NCBI RefSeq assembly: GCF_014251595.1
Contig: NZ_CP059192.1
Location: 155,020 to 219,019 of the forward strand
Reading direction: 5' to 3'
Origin: Blattabacterium cuenoti
GTDB lineage: Bacteria; Bacteroidota; Bacteroidia; Flavobacteriales; Blattabacteriaceae
DNA: 64,000 nt
Part shown: piece by piece, positions 45,271 through 54,374 of the stretch
Numbering within the stretch: position 1 is the first letter of the stretch
Layout: every line of letters starts with the position of its first letter
Translations under genes and position numbers: made by a program
The notes under the pieces: model-generated
What the model was told of the DNA's origin: nothing
The model's database searches: none
The model's input: only the letters and a program-made list of their open reading frames with translations

Positions 45271-47757
45271 CTATCTATCATATATCATTTTCAATACTTT
45301 TTCTACAATGTTTTCAACAGAAGGTTTTGAAAAATAATCTCCATCGGATCCATAAGGAGGACGGTGTTCTTGAGCTGTAATCGTTACAGGTGGATTGTCT
45401 AAGTAATAATATCCATTTTGTTCTTCTAATATTTTTTGTAAAATATAAGCAGAAGCTCCTCCTGGAACGTCTTCATCTATAATTAATAATCTGTTGGTTT
45501 TTTGTAAACTCTTGACTATGTCTTTTTTTAAATCAAAGGGTAATAAAGATTGAATATCAATGATTTCAGAATCGATATTATTAATATTAGATAATTCTTT
45601 TGCTGCTTCATTCACAATTCTCCATGTGGAACCGTAAGTTACCATAGTAATGTCTTTTCCTTTTCTTGTTCTTTCAACTATTCCAATCGGAGTTCTGAAT
45701 AAACCTAAATTTTTGGGTAATTTTTCTTTTATTCTGTATCCATTAAGACATTCAACAACTAATGCAGGATCATCTCCAGACAATAACGTGTTATAAAATC
45801 CAGCTGCTTTTACCATATTTCTTGGAACAAGGACTAATATTCCTCTTAAATAATTAATAATACCTCCCATTGGAGAACCAGAATGCCATATTCCTTCTAA
45901 ACGATGACCTCTAGTTCTAATAATAACTGGAGCTTTTTGTCCTCCTTTTGTTCTATATTGTAGACATGCTAGATCATCACTCATAATTTGTAAAGCGTAT
46001 AAAATATAGTCGATATATTGAATTTCAACTATAGGACGAAGACCTCGCATTGCCAGACCAATTCCCTGACCCAAAATCGTTGATTCACGTATACCTGTAT
46101 CAAAAACACGAATTTTTCCATATTTTTTTTGCAATCCTTCCAATCCCTGATTTACATCTCCTATCTTTCCTACGTCTTCTCCAAAAATTAAAAGATCAGG
46201 ATGTAATTCTAATAATTTATCAAAATTTTCTCTTAGTATAATTCTGCCATCTACTTCAGAGTTTTTTTCATTATGATACACGGGAAAAACTTCAGTTATT
46301 TTTACGGAAGCTTTTTCAGAAATACTATATAAATGTGAAGAATAATTTTTTTGTTCTTCATTATATTTTTTTTCAATCCATTTTATTAGATTTAATATAC
46401 AATTTTTGGAATCATATTTAACTTCAGATAAAAGATATAATACTTTTCGAGCAATGCGAAATACTGATTTTTTTGTAGGATAATTTTTAGTTGTATTATG
46501 TAATTCTTGAATATATTTTTTAAGATATTTTTTAATCCATTTCTTTTCTATATAATTATCTTGTATTTGATATAAAATATTTACAACTTCATCCTTAATT
46601 ATATGAATAGGTTCTTGAAATGCTTTCCAAGCTTTTTCTTTTTCATTTTTAACATATTCTTTGGCTTCTATATCTATTTTATCTAAATAACTAACATGAG
46701 TTAGTTGACGATAATTATTTTGATTAATTTCAAATCTAAAATTAAGAATCCAATCTTTAAATTTTTTAATTCCATCATTATTCTTTTCCCATTCTAAACG
46801 TTCTTTTGATTTATATCTTTCATGTGAAGAAGAAGTAGAATGTCCTTGAGGTTGAGTTAAATTCGTCACATGTATAATTACAGGAACATGTTCATAACGA
46901 GCTATTTTATTTGCTTTTATATATGTTTTTATAAGATCTATATAATTTGATCCATTGACACGAATAATTTCTATTCCTTTTTCCTTTTTATTTCTGTGAA
47001 AACCAGATAAAATATCACTAATGTTTTGTTTTGAAAATTGGTATTTATTGGGAACAGATATTCCATATTCATCATCCCAAATGGAAAGTATAATTGGAAT
47101 CTGTAATATTGAAGCTGCATTTAATGTTTCCCAAAATAATCCTTCGGAAATACCAGCATTACCAATAGTTCCAAAAGCCACTTCGTTTCCATTATGAGAA
47201 AACATTTGATGTGTTTTTTTTAAATTTTTTAATTCTTTATAAATTTTAGAAGCTTGTGCCAATCCTAATAATCTAGGTATTTGAGCTGCAGTAGAAGAAA
47301 TATCGGCGCTAGAATTTTTTTGTTGAGTAAGATTTTTCCAATTTCCATCTTCATTTAAAAAACGCGTTCCAAAATGAGCCGTCATCATTCTTCCAGACGA
47401 AACGGGTTCTGCCTCTAAATCTGAATGAGCATATAACTGCGAAAAAAAATTTTTAACAGTTAAAACTCCAATTGCCATCATAAACGTCTGATCTCGATAA
47501 TATCCAGACCTATAATCTCCATTTTGAAAAACCTTTGCCATAGCTAACTGAGGTATTTCTTTTCCATCTCCAAATATTCCAAATTTAGCTCTTCCATTTA
47601 AAACTTCTTTACGCCCTAAAATGCTAGTTTCACGACTAATCCTTGCTAATTTGTAATCATTTAAAACCATTTTTTTAAATGAATTAAAATCAGTTTCCTC
47701 ATCATCATATATTATATTTTCATAATTCATATAACCATCATTTTTTATTTTATACAT
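45271..47757 (-). CDS. Fused alpha/beta E1 of a 2-oxoacid (probably branched-chain) dehydrogenase
   Basis: An 828-residue ThDP enzyme that joins E1-alpha and E1-beta. The alpha half has FGTIGNAGISEG and the ISVP segment (around 200-245), where the usual GDG...N ThDP/Mg motif reads GNAG; this variant is typical of the long flavobacterial fused form. The beta half begins near 500 (FGEDVGKIGDVNQG, YIDYILYALQIMSDD, RTRGHRLEGIWHSG) and ends with the transketolase C-domain. The neighbour ilvE suggests branched-chain oxoacids; a role with pyruvate or 2-oxoglutarate cannot be ruled out. The start could be 47757 or ATG 47730. Confidence 0.85.
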   Translation of the reverse strand: MYKIKNDGYMNYENIIYDDEETDFNSFKKMVLNDYKLARISRETSILGRKEVLNGRAKFGIFGDGKEIPQLAMAKVFQNGDYRSGYYRDQTFMMAIGVLTVKNFFSQLYAHSDLEAEPVSSGRMMTAHFGTRFLNEDGNWKNLTQQKNSSADISSTAAQIPRLLGLAQASKIYKELKNLKKTHQMFSHNGNEVAFGTIGNAGISEGLFWETLNAASILQIPIILSIWDDEYGISVPNKYQFSKQNISDILSGFHRNKKEKGIEIIRVNGSNYIDLIKTYIKANKIARYEHVPVIIHVTNLTQPQGHSTSSSHERYKSKERLEWEKNNDGIKKFKDWILNFRFEINQNNYRQLTHVSYLDKIDIEAKEYVKNEKEKAWKAFQEPIHIIKDEVVNILYQIQDNYIEKKWIKKYLKKYIQELHNTTKNYPTKKSVFRIARKVLYLLSEVKYDSKNCILNLIKWIEKKYNEEQKNYSSHLYSISEKASVKITEVFPVYHNEKNSEVDGRIILRENFDKLLELHPDLLIFGEDVGKIGDVNQGLEGLQKKYGKIRVFDTGIRESTILGQGIGLAMRGLRPIVEIQYIDYILYALQIMSDDLACLQYRTKGGQKAPVIIRTRGHRLEGIWHSGSPMGGIINYLRGILVLVPRNMVKAAGFYNTLLSGDDPALVVECLNGYRIKEKLPKNLGLFRTPIGIVERTRKGKDITMVTYGSTWRIVNEAAKELSNINNIDSEIIDIQSLLPFDLKKDIVKSLQKTNRLLIIDEDVPGGASAYILQKILEEQNGYYYLDNPPVTITAQEHRPPYGSDGDYFSKPSVENIVEKVLKMIYDR

Positions 47758-47829
47758 TTTTATATGAAAATACAGTAATTTTCATTTATGAATTTCTTTA
47801 TTTAATTTTAGAAAAATAAAAATAAAATT

Positions 47830-48276
47830 ATGATTGATGATATGTTTGGAAATATCACTCTTTCTGTTATAAAACCGGATGCCGTAGAAAATGGATATGT
47901 TATCCCTATTTTATCTCATATTGTTAAGGCAAAATTTCATATTATAGCATTAAAAATGACAGAACTTTCCAAAAAATCAGCTAAAAAATTTTATGCAGAA
48001 CATAAAAAAAAATTATTTTTTGAATCATTAGTAAAATTTATGTCTTCTGGACCAATTATATCTATCATACTAGAAAAAAAAAACGCAGTGGAAGATTTTA
48101 GAAATCTGATAGGTAATACAAATCCCGTATATGCAAAAAAGGGAACTATACGAAATTTATATGCTACCTCTTTAGAAAAAAATGCAATTCATGGATCGGA
48201 TAACAATCAAAACGCTTTTAAAGAGTGTTTATTTTATTTTTCTAGTAGAGAAATTTTTTTGAAAGAAAATTTATAA
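47830..48276 (+). CDS. ndk: Nucleoside diphosphate kinase
   Basis: Ndk equalises NTP and dNTP pools through a phosphohistidine. SVIKPDAVENGYV is the conserved N-terminal block and the phosphorylated His lies in NAIHGSDN. At 148 residues it is normal. The start could be 47830 or the ATG four codons later. It is divergent from the E1 gene and precedes lemA by 13 bases. Confidence 0.95.
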   Translation: MIDDMFGNITLSVIKPDAVENGYVIPILSHIVKAKFHIIALKMTELSKKSAKKFYAEHKKKLFFESLVKFMSSGPIISIILEKKNAVEDFRNLIGNTNPVYAKKGTIRNLYATSLEKNAIHGSDNNQNAFKECLFYFSSREIFLKENL

Positions 48277-48289
48277 AATTTTTCCTTAT

Positions 48290-48892
48290 ATGAAAAAAAA
48301 TTTTCTAATAACTATTTATTCCATTATAATTTTTACATTTTTTATAATATTATGGATAACTAACATATATAATCAACTAGTCAAATTAAACGAAAGTATT
48401 AAAACACAATGGGGACAAATAGAAAACGTTTATCAACGTAGAGCAGATTTAATTCCAAATTTAGTTAATACGGTAAAAGGATCTGCTAATTTTGAAAAAA
48501 ATACATTAAATCAAATAATAGAAGCAAGAGCAAAAGCCACTTCTATTTCTATAAATAAAAATGATTTAAATCAAAATCAAATAAATAAATTTCAACAAAC
48601 GCAAGATCAATTAAATAATTCTGTTAGCAGACTGTTATTGATTGTAGAAAATTATCCTAACTTAAAGTCCACTCAAAATTTTTATGAACTGCAAAATCAA
48701 TTAGAAGGAACAGAAAATCGTATAAATGTTGAAAGAAATCGTTTCAATGATAAAGTGAATAATTTTAATACTTATAGAAACCAATTTCCAAAAATTATAA
48801 TTGCAAACTTTTTTTCACAATTTCAAGAAAAAGGATATTTTAAATCTCAAATTGGGGCCAAAAAATCTCCAATTATAGATTTTTCTAATTAA
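48290..48892 (+). CDS. lemA: LemA family protein
   Basis: LemA proteins have one N-terminal membrane helix and a cytoplasmic or periplasmic helical domain; their function is unknown. The helix is at about 5-26 and the hallmark WGQIENVYQRRADLIPNLV follows, then a long amphipathic helix region. At 200 residues it is standard. It lies directly before a TPM-domain gene, the usual partner in Bacteroidota. Its survival in a reduced genome suggests a useful envelope role. Confidence 0.9.
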   Translation: MKKNFLITIYSIIIFTFFIILWITNIYNQLVKLNESIKTQWGQIENVYQRRADLIPNLVNTVKGSANFEKNTLNQIIEARAKATSISINKNDLNQNQINKFQQTQDQLNNSVSRLLLIVENYPNLKSTQNFYELQNQLEGTENRINVERNRFNDKVNNFNTYRNQFPKIIIANFFSQFQEKGYFKSQIGAKKSPIIDFSN

Positions 48893-48962
48893 ATTAATTA
48901 GATTATCATTTATTGCATTTATTGATTAAACCAAATATATGATAAGGAGCAATTCAAGAATC

Positions 48963-49700
48963 ATGAAAAAAATTATTCAATCTATTTTAATTATTTTAAT
49001 TTATTTTTGTTCAAACTTAGTACAAGGACAATTTAATATTCCTGAAGCTCCAAAAAAAATATATCCTATACAGGATTATGTAGGAGTTTTATCCCAAAAA
49101 CAAATAGAAAAATTAAATCAAAAACTAATTTCATATTATAAAACTACATCAACAGAAATTTTAGTTTTTATTATTCAAGATCTTCATGGAGAAGACCCAA
49201 ATTTATTAGCTTCTCAATGGGGAGAAAAATGGAAAATCGGGAAATTTTATAAAAATAACGGGATTATTATATTATTATCCATTCATGATAAAAAAATATC
49301 CATTCAAAATGGATATGGAATAGAACCTTATATAACTGATTTTTTAACTATAAAGATTATAAAAAAAGTAAAACCTATTTTGAAAAAAAATCTTTATTAT
49401 CAAGCAATCGATTGTGGGACTCAAGAGATATTTAAAATTTTAAAAAACAAATATCACAATCAAAAAGAACAAAATAATAAAAATTTTTCCATATGGAATT
49501 TACTAACTTACGTGAGTATTTTTTTGATTATGTTTTATTTGTTTGGTATAAAAAAAACAAATGTTTCATTATTAAATACATTATTTATAACGAATTTTTT
49601 ATTCAGGAATCAAAATTCTTATCATGATCGTGATGATAACTTTGATGGATTTGGAGGAGGAGGTAATTTTGGGGGAGGTGGTGGAAATAGCAATTGGTAA
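48963..49700 (+). CDS. TPM-domain (YgcG-like) membrane protein with Gly-rich tail
   Basis: From ATG 48963 the product has a signal peptide (KKIIQSILIILIYFCSNLVQGQ), a TPM domain (QDYVGVLSQKQIEKLNQKL, GIIILLSIHDKKISIQNGYG), a single membrane helix (about 180-200), and a glycine-rich end GFGGGGNFGGGGGNSNW, which is typical of the YgcG/TPM family. The open frame extends eight codons upstream to 48939. AAGGAG at 48944-48949 lies 13 bases before the ATG, a rather distant Shine-Dalgarno match. It forms a pair with lemA; a role in envelope quality control or photosystem-like repair in plants is known only for relatives. Confidence 0.87.
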   Translation: MKKIIQSILIILIYFCSNLVQGQFNIPEAPKKIYPIQDYVGVLSQKQIEKLNQKLISYYKTTSTEILVFIIQDLHGEDPNLLASQWGEKWKIGKFYKNNGIIILLSIHDKKISIQNGYGIEPYITDFLTIKIIKKVKPILKKNLYYQAIDCGTQEIFKILKNKYHNQKEQNNKNFSIWNLLTYVSIFLIMFYLFGIKKTNVSLLNTLFITNFLFRNQNSYHDRDDNFDGFGGGGNFGGGGGNSNW

Positions 49701-49705
49701 TCGAA

Positions 49706-52366
49706 TTATTTATTTGATTTTTTCAAATATTCTAAATATTCCTTTAATTTAGCAATTTTATTTAATGTATCATTCTCTTTTTTTCTTTCTTTCAAAAGCA
49801 AATTTTTTGGAACAGAAGTCAGATATTTATCGTTATATAAATTTTTTCTAATAATAGATAACAAATTATGAAAGTATTGAATTTGATTTTCAATATTATC
49901 AATATTTGTATGATTTGAATCATATTTATCTCGATCTAACAATAAAAAAAATTGATCTGTATCCAAAAAAAAAGAAAAAAACGGTATATTTTCTGGTTTT
50001 TTTGAAATAGGAATTATTTTATCCAAGTTAGCTAACTTTAGTATAATAGAATCATATTTTTTTTCTTCTTTTTCTTTTTTTCTTATAGAAAATAAAACAA
50101 GACTTTTTTTATGAGAAATACGATTTTGATTTCTAATATTACGGATATTAGATATGATTTCAATTACTTTTTCAAAAAGTACTAAAACATTATAATCATA
50201 CAATTTTTTTTCAGGCCAAGAAGATATAATTAAAGCTTCCTGTGGTTTTCTTTTTTTAATAAGATTCCAAATTTCTTCTGAAATAAAAGGCATATATGGA
50301 TGCAACAATTTCAATATTTTTTCAAAATACTTAATGGTATTTGAATATACCATTTCCGGTATATATTTTTTACCATAAATAGGTTTAATAATTTCTAAAA
50401 AAAAAGAACAAAAATCATACCAAAAAAATTTATATAAAATCATTAATGATTCATCCAATCTATATTCACGGAAATATTTTTCAAAAAGATCCAAAACATA
50501 ATAAAAACGATGTTTTAAATATTTAATAGCAAGTAATGAATAATCAGGAACACATTTATTTTTTATTACTCGCCAACTTTGAATTAAACGAAAAGCGTTC
50601 CATATTTTATTGGCAAAATTTCTACCTTGTAAACATATTTTTTCTTCAAAATGAAAATCTTTCCCTACGCTATTTTTTAACATAAGAGCCATACGAACAG
50701 CATCTGCTCCGTATTTATTAATTAAATCAATAGGATTGGGAGAATTATTCAATGATTTGGATATTTTATGATTTTGATTATCTCTTATAATTCCAGTAAA
50801 ATAAACCCTTTTAAAGGGTTTGTTCTTTTTTAATAAAAAACCAGACATTATCATGCGTGCAATCCAAAAAAATAATATATCTGAACCTGTTACAATTTCT
50901 TCAGTAGGATAATAATAATAAATTTCATGATTATCAGGATGATGAATTCCATCAAACACAGATAAAGGTAACAACCAAGAAGAAAACCAAGTATCTAAAA
51001 CATCCGAATCCTGCCATATTTCATTATAATTTAAATATGGATTATGACTTTTACTTCTGGCTTTTTCTAATGCTATTTCTAAATTTTCTGCTACCACAAA
51101 ATCATTATCTTTTTTACCATAATAATAAACTGGAATACGATGCCCCCACCATAATTGTCTAGATATATTCCAATCACGAATCTGAGTCATCCATTTAAAA
51201 TAAATTTTATGAAATTTTTTAGGAAAAAATTGAATATCTCCATTTTTTACAGCTTCTATAGCAGGAATAGACATTTTTTTTATTCTTAAGAACCACTGAA
51301 GAGATAACCTTTGTTCTACCACTGATAAAGTTCTTTCCGAAATACCTATTTTTTGATTTAATTTTTCTATTTTTTCTAAAACTTTCAACTTATTAAGTTC
51401 TTCTATGATTTTTTTTCTGACTTGAAAACGGTCTATTCCTTGATAATGAAGTCCTCTTTCATTTAAAGTTCCATTTTTATTAAAAATGTTAATTATCATA
51501 AGTTTATGTTTATCTGCTATATTTTTATCATGTATATCATGAGCCGGAGTAATTTTTAAACACCCTGTCCCAAAATTAGGATCTACACATGTATCCCCTA
51601 TAATTGGAATATATCTATTAATTATTGGAATTTTAGCATACTTTCCTTTCAAATGAAAATAACGGGAATCATTTGTATGAAAACAAAGAGCCGTATCTCC
51701 AAATATAGTTTCAGGACGAGTTGTCGCTACAGTTACATAATTTTCTTCTCCTTCTATTTTATATTTTAAATAATACAATTTCCCAACATGCTCCTTATAA
51801 ATAACTTCTTCATCAGAAAGAGTAGTTTGAGCTTCTGGGTCCCAATTAACAACATGAGAAGCTCTATATATGTATCCTTTGTTATACAAATCAATAAAAA
51901 CTTTTGTTACAGATTGAGATAATTTCGGATTCATTGTAAATTGAGTGCGATTCCAATCACATGAACATCCAAATTTTCTAAGTTGATCAAAAATAATATT
52001 TTTATGTTTTTTAGACCATTCCATAACATAATACAAAAATTTTTTTCTTCCTAAAAAAAATTTAGATAATCCTCTTTTTTTTAAAAAATGAACGACTTTA
52101 GCTTCCGTTGCAATTGATGCATGATCTGCTCCTGGAATCCAACATGCATTATATCCTTTCATTCTAGCATATCTAATCAAAACATCCTGTATCGTATTAT
52201 TAAGCATATGTCCTATATGAAGAACTCCAGTTACATTTGGAGGAGGCATAATGATAGTATAAGGAATTCGATCATCTGGATAAGACGAAAAGTGGTTTTC
52301 TTTCATCCAATAATGATATCTTTTTTTCTCTACTAATTTAGGATCATATTTTATTGGAATATCCAT
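49706..52366 (-). CDS. valS: Valyl-tRNA synthetase
   Basis: A class Ia synthetase of 886 residues. The HIGH motif is in PPPNVTGVLHIGHMLNNT and KMSKS reads KISKSLNNSP. The CP1 editing domain is kept, with VATTRPETIFGDTA and TPAHDIHDKN, so proofreading of threonyl-tRNA-Val should work, in contrast to the ThrRS here. The C-terminal coiled coil typical of ValRS closes the protein. It is convergent with the TPM gene, with 5 bases between. Confidence 0.96.
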   Translation of the reverse strand: MDIPIKYDPKLVEKKRYHYWMKENHFSSYPDDRIPYTIIMPPPNVTGVLHIGHMLNNTIQDVLIRYARMKGYNACWIPGADHASIATEAKVVHFLKKRGLSKFFLGRKKFLYYVMEWSKKHKNIIFDQLRKFGCSCDWNRTQFTMNPKLSQSVTKVFIDLYNKGYIYRASHVVNWDPEAQTTLSDEEVIYKEHVGKLYYLKYKIEGEENYVTVATTRPETIFGDTALCFHTNDSRYFHLKGKYAKIPIINRYIPIIGDTCVDPNFGTGCLKITPAHDIHDKNIADKHKLMIINIFNKNGTLNERGLHYQGIDRFQVRKKIIEELNKLKVLEKIEKLNQKIGISERTLSVVEQRLSLQWFLRIKKMSIPAIEAVKNGDIQFFPKKFHKIYFKWMTQIRDWNISRQLWWGHRIPVYYYGKKDNDFVVAENLEIALEKARSKSHNPYLNYNEIWQDSDVLDTWFSSWLLPLSVFDGIHHPDNHEIYYYYPTEEIVTGSDILFFWIARMIMSGFLLKKNKPFKRVYFTGIIRDNQNHKISKSLNNSPNPIDLINKYGADAVRMALMLKNSVGKDFHFEEKICLQGRNFANKIWNAFRLIQSWRVIKNKCVPDYSLLAIKYLKHRFYYVLDLFEKYFREYRLDESLMILYKFFWYDFCSFFLEIIKPIYGKKYIPEMVYSNTIKYFEKILKLLHPYMPFISEEIWNLIKKRKPQEALIISSWPEKKLYDYNVLVLFEKVIEIISNIRNIRNQNRISHKKSLVLFSIRKKEKEEKKYDSIILKLANLDKIIPISKKPENIPFFSFFLDTDQFFLLLDRDKYDSNHTNIDNIENQIQYFHNLLSIIRKNLYNDKYLTSVPKNLLLKERKKENDTLNKIAKLKEYLEYLKKSNK

Positions 52367-52396
52367 AAATTTAAAAATATAAAAAAAATTGAAATA

Positions 52397-52897
52397 ATGA
52401 TAAAAATAATTTTAATCGCAGCTGTATCAAAAAATGGATTTATAGGAAAAAACAATCAATTAATGTGGCATTTACCTAATGATTTAAAACGTTTTAAATG
52501 TTTAACTATAGGGGAACCCATTTTAATGGGTAGAAAAACTTTTGAGTCGATTGGAAAAATACTTCCGTATAGAAAAAACATTATACTAACAAAAAACAAT
52601 AAAAATTCTTTACATTTCAAGAATCAAAAGAATATTAGAATTATTTCTTCTGTCAAACAGATTAAAGATTTAACATACAAAAAAATATTCGTAATAGGAG
52701 GAGAAAAAACATATACCTCCACAATTGAAAAAGCACATATTATAGAATTAACATTAGTTCATCAAAAATTTGATGGAGACGCTAAATTTCCAAAAATAGA
52801 TAAAAATAAATGGAACAAAACATATGAATTCATTTATGAAAAAGATAGAAATCATTTATTTAATTACAGTTTTATTAGATTCGAAAGAAAAAAATAA
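52397..52897 (+). CDS. folA: Dihydrofolate reductase
   Basis: FolA reduces dihydrofolate to tetrahydrofolate with NADPH. The 166 residues show IAAVSKNGFIGKNNQLMWHL, DLKRFKCLTIGEPILMGRKT and VIGGEKTY, all typical. The acidic active-site residue is in LPNDLKRF. It is divergent from valS across a 30-base gap. FolD and PurN/PurH in this window use the folate pool it maintains. Confidence 0.95.
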   Translation: MIKIILIAAVSKNGFIGKNNQLMWHLPNDLKRFKCLTIGEPILMGRKTFESIGKILPYRKNIILTKNNKNSLHFKNQKNIRIISSVKQIKDLTYKKIFVIGGEKTYTSTIEKAHIIELTLVHQKFDGDAKFPKIDKNKWNKTYEFIYEKDRNHLFNYSFIRFERKK

Positions 52898-52899
52898 AT

Positions 52900-53556
52900 T
52901 TATTCTCTTCTATCCAATTCTTTTTTTATTCGTGCGGCAAGTTCATAACATTCATTAACAACTGCATGATTTAATAAAGCATTTAAATCTTTTTCTGTCA
53001 TTTTTTCTAAATCTTTCTGACTTTTTTCTTTAAAAAAAAGAATACTACTATTTTCCATTCTTGTTTCAGTTTCAGAATTATCATTTTCTTTTTCTTTATC
53101 AATAGGAAAACCATTCTCAAAATAAATACCAGCTTTATCAAAAATTTCTTTTGTTGTATAAATAGGAGCCTGGAATCGTACGGCTAAAGCCACTGCATCT
53201 GATGTTTTTGAATCAATTTTGTGTTCTTTTTTTTCTATTTTTTTTCCTTCTTCTTCTATGAAATCACCTTCCAATAGTATATAAGAAAAAAATATTCCAT
53301 TTACTAGTTTGTATATAACCACGGCCTTTAATCTAATATGAAAGACTTTAGCAAAAGAAAGAAATAAATCATGAGTAAAAGATCTAGATGGATCTCTTTT
53401 TCCTAAAGCATAAGCAATAGATTGAGCTTGTAAACTTTCTATAATAATTGGAAGTTTAATTCTTCCAGATTCTTCTTCAAGTAACAATACATATATGCCA
53501 GATTGTATTTGACTTAAAGAAATTCCCCGTATAGATAATTTAATTAATTGATCCAT
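52900..53556 (-). CDS. Bifunctional nuclease family protein (DUF151) with UVR motif
   Basis: A 218-residue protein with an N-terminal BFN domain (IRGISLSQIQSGIYVLLLEE, IESLQAQSIAYALGKRDP, KTSDAVALAVRFQAPIYTT) and a C-terminal UvrB/UvrC-like motif (LNALLNHAVVNECYELAARI). Relatives in plants and Bacteroidota are annotated as bifunctional nucleases; the bacterial role is not firmly known. It converges with folA, two bases apart. A TATATTTG -7 box is 41 bases upstream of its start. Confidence 0.88.
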   Translation of the reverse strand: MDQLIKLSIRGISLSQIQSGIYVLLLEEESGRIKLPIIIESLQAQSIAYALGKRDPSRSFTHDLFLSFAKVFHIRLKAVVIYKLVNGIFFSYILLEGDFIEEEGKKIEKKEHKIDSKTSDAVALAVRFQAPIYTTKEIFDKAGIYFENGFPIDKEKENDNSETETRMENSSILFFKEKSQKDLEKMTEKDLNALLNHAVVNECYELAARIKKELDRRE

Positions 53557-53596
53557 AAGAACATATAAATATTATAATAAATCTAATTACTGTTTC

Positions 53597-53604
53597 CAAA
53601 TATA
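53597..53604 (-). promoter_or_regulatory. Putative -7 promoter element for the bifunctional nuclease gene
   Basis: The reverse strand reads TATATTTG, matching TAnnTTTG, in the 161-base divergent gap. No -33 TTG is apparent at the usual distance. The rest of this gap is plain AT-rich sequence; I see no RNA gene in it. Confidence 0.33.
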
Positions 53605-53717
53605 CTAAATTTAAGAGGAAGTCTTGATCATTAATTATCCTAATAATAATATAATAAAATTCTTAGTTATATGTAAAAAATTTTTTTATATATTTAATCA
53701 TTTTAAATTATTTTATT

Positions 53718-54359
53718 ATGAATAGTTCTTCTAAATTTTTGATTCTAACAACTTTCATAGTGTTAGGATTTATCATTTCTTGTAATGATGACATCACTTC
53801 TTCTTCTGTTTCTGACCCTCCTATAGCTTCATCACCTACTTCTTCTACAGATTCTACTACAGATACAGATTCTACTACAGATACAGATTCTACTACAGAA
53901 AACACTGATAACGATGACAATCCAGATAATATTAATCTAGATGGAATAGATCCAGAAGATTTATTTAAAAAAGTTAAAGAAATAAGAGAGAAAGTAGATC
54001 AATTAGAAAAAGAGACTGCAACTCATTATGAAATACATAATAAAATGGTAGAAAATCAAAAAAAGATTTTGAATGAAATTAAAGAAAAAAAAAGGATCAT
54101 GAGATCTAAACCAGAAGGATCAAAAGAACAGGAAAAAGCTAAAAAAGATTTTGAAGATCATAAAAAATATGGAAAAGAAAGATTAAACATATTTAAAGTT
54201 CAAAGTAATTTTTTGCATAAATTGGTAGTATCTCTGGATCAAGCAAGAAATGACAAAATGGATTTAGAAAAAAAACAAGAATACTTTTTAAAAAAACAAA
54301 AACAAAAAGAACAAAAAGAACAAAAAGAGCAAAAAGAGCAAAAAGAAAATAAAAATTAA
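53718..54359 (+). CDS. Unrecognised lipoprotein with Ser/Thr/Asp and Gln-Lys-Glu repeats
   Basis: I do not recognise this gene. The 213-residue product has a short signal peptide with lipobox IISC (C22), followed by NDD, which resembles the acidic surface-export signals described for some flavobacterial lipoproteins. Residues 26-70 are a Ser/Thr/Pro/Asp-rich linker with DSTTDT repeats. From about 75 a charged helical, probably coiled-coil region runs to the end and finishes with five QKE repeats. Both repeat tracts are exact tandem repeats at DNA level. It stands alone between divergent and unrelated genes and has its own terminator. Codon use looks like its neighbours. A cell-surface or envelope role is inference. 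Confidence 0.78.
   Translation: MNSSSKFLILTTFIVLGFIISCNDDITSSSVSDPPIASSPTSSTDSTTDTDSTTDTDSTTENTDNDDNPDNINLDGIDPEDLFKKVKEIREKVDQLEKETATHYEIHNKMVENQKKILNEIKEKKRIMRSKPEGSKEQEKAKKDFEDHKKYGKERLNIFKVQSNFLHKLVVSLDQARNDKMDLEKKQEYFLKKQKQKEQKEQKEQKEQKENKN
53850..53899 (+). repeat. 18-bp tandem repeat in the lipoprotein gene
   Basis: GATTCTACTACAGATACA is repeated at 53850 and 53868, with a third copy of 14 bases at 53886. The copies are identical and in frame, encoding DSTTDT units. Identity at every base suggests recent expansion or variable copy number. Confidence 0.9.
54303..54347 (+). repeat. 9-bp tandem repeat in the lipoprotein gene
   Basis: Five successive nine-base units, CAAAAAGAA or CAAAAAGAG, encode QKE five times at the C-terminal end. 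Only the third base of the last codon varies. The tract is in frame and immediately precedes the stop region. Confidence 0.9.
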
Positions 54360-54374
54360 CTGAATTAAAATATT

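Noticed and set aside
53557..53717. The largest intergenic gap, considered for a tRNA or small RNA
   Set aside because: No cloverleaf, T-loop or stable hairpin is visible; it is almost entirely A and T apart from a possible promoter box.
53708..53920. Reverse-strand open frame with a repeated SVVES-type pattern
   Set aside because: It is the antisense of the lipoprotein gene; the apparent protein repeat only mirrors the DNA repeat and the forward frame has a proper lipoprotein signal.
54303..54347. Repeat array that could be taken for a CRISPR
   Set aside because: Units are 9 bases, have no spacers and are in frame in a gene.
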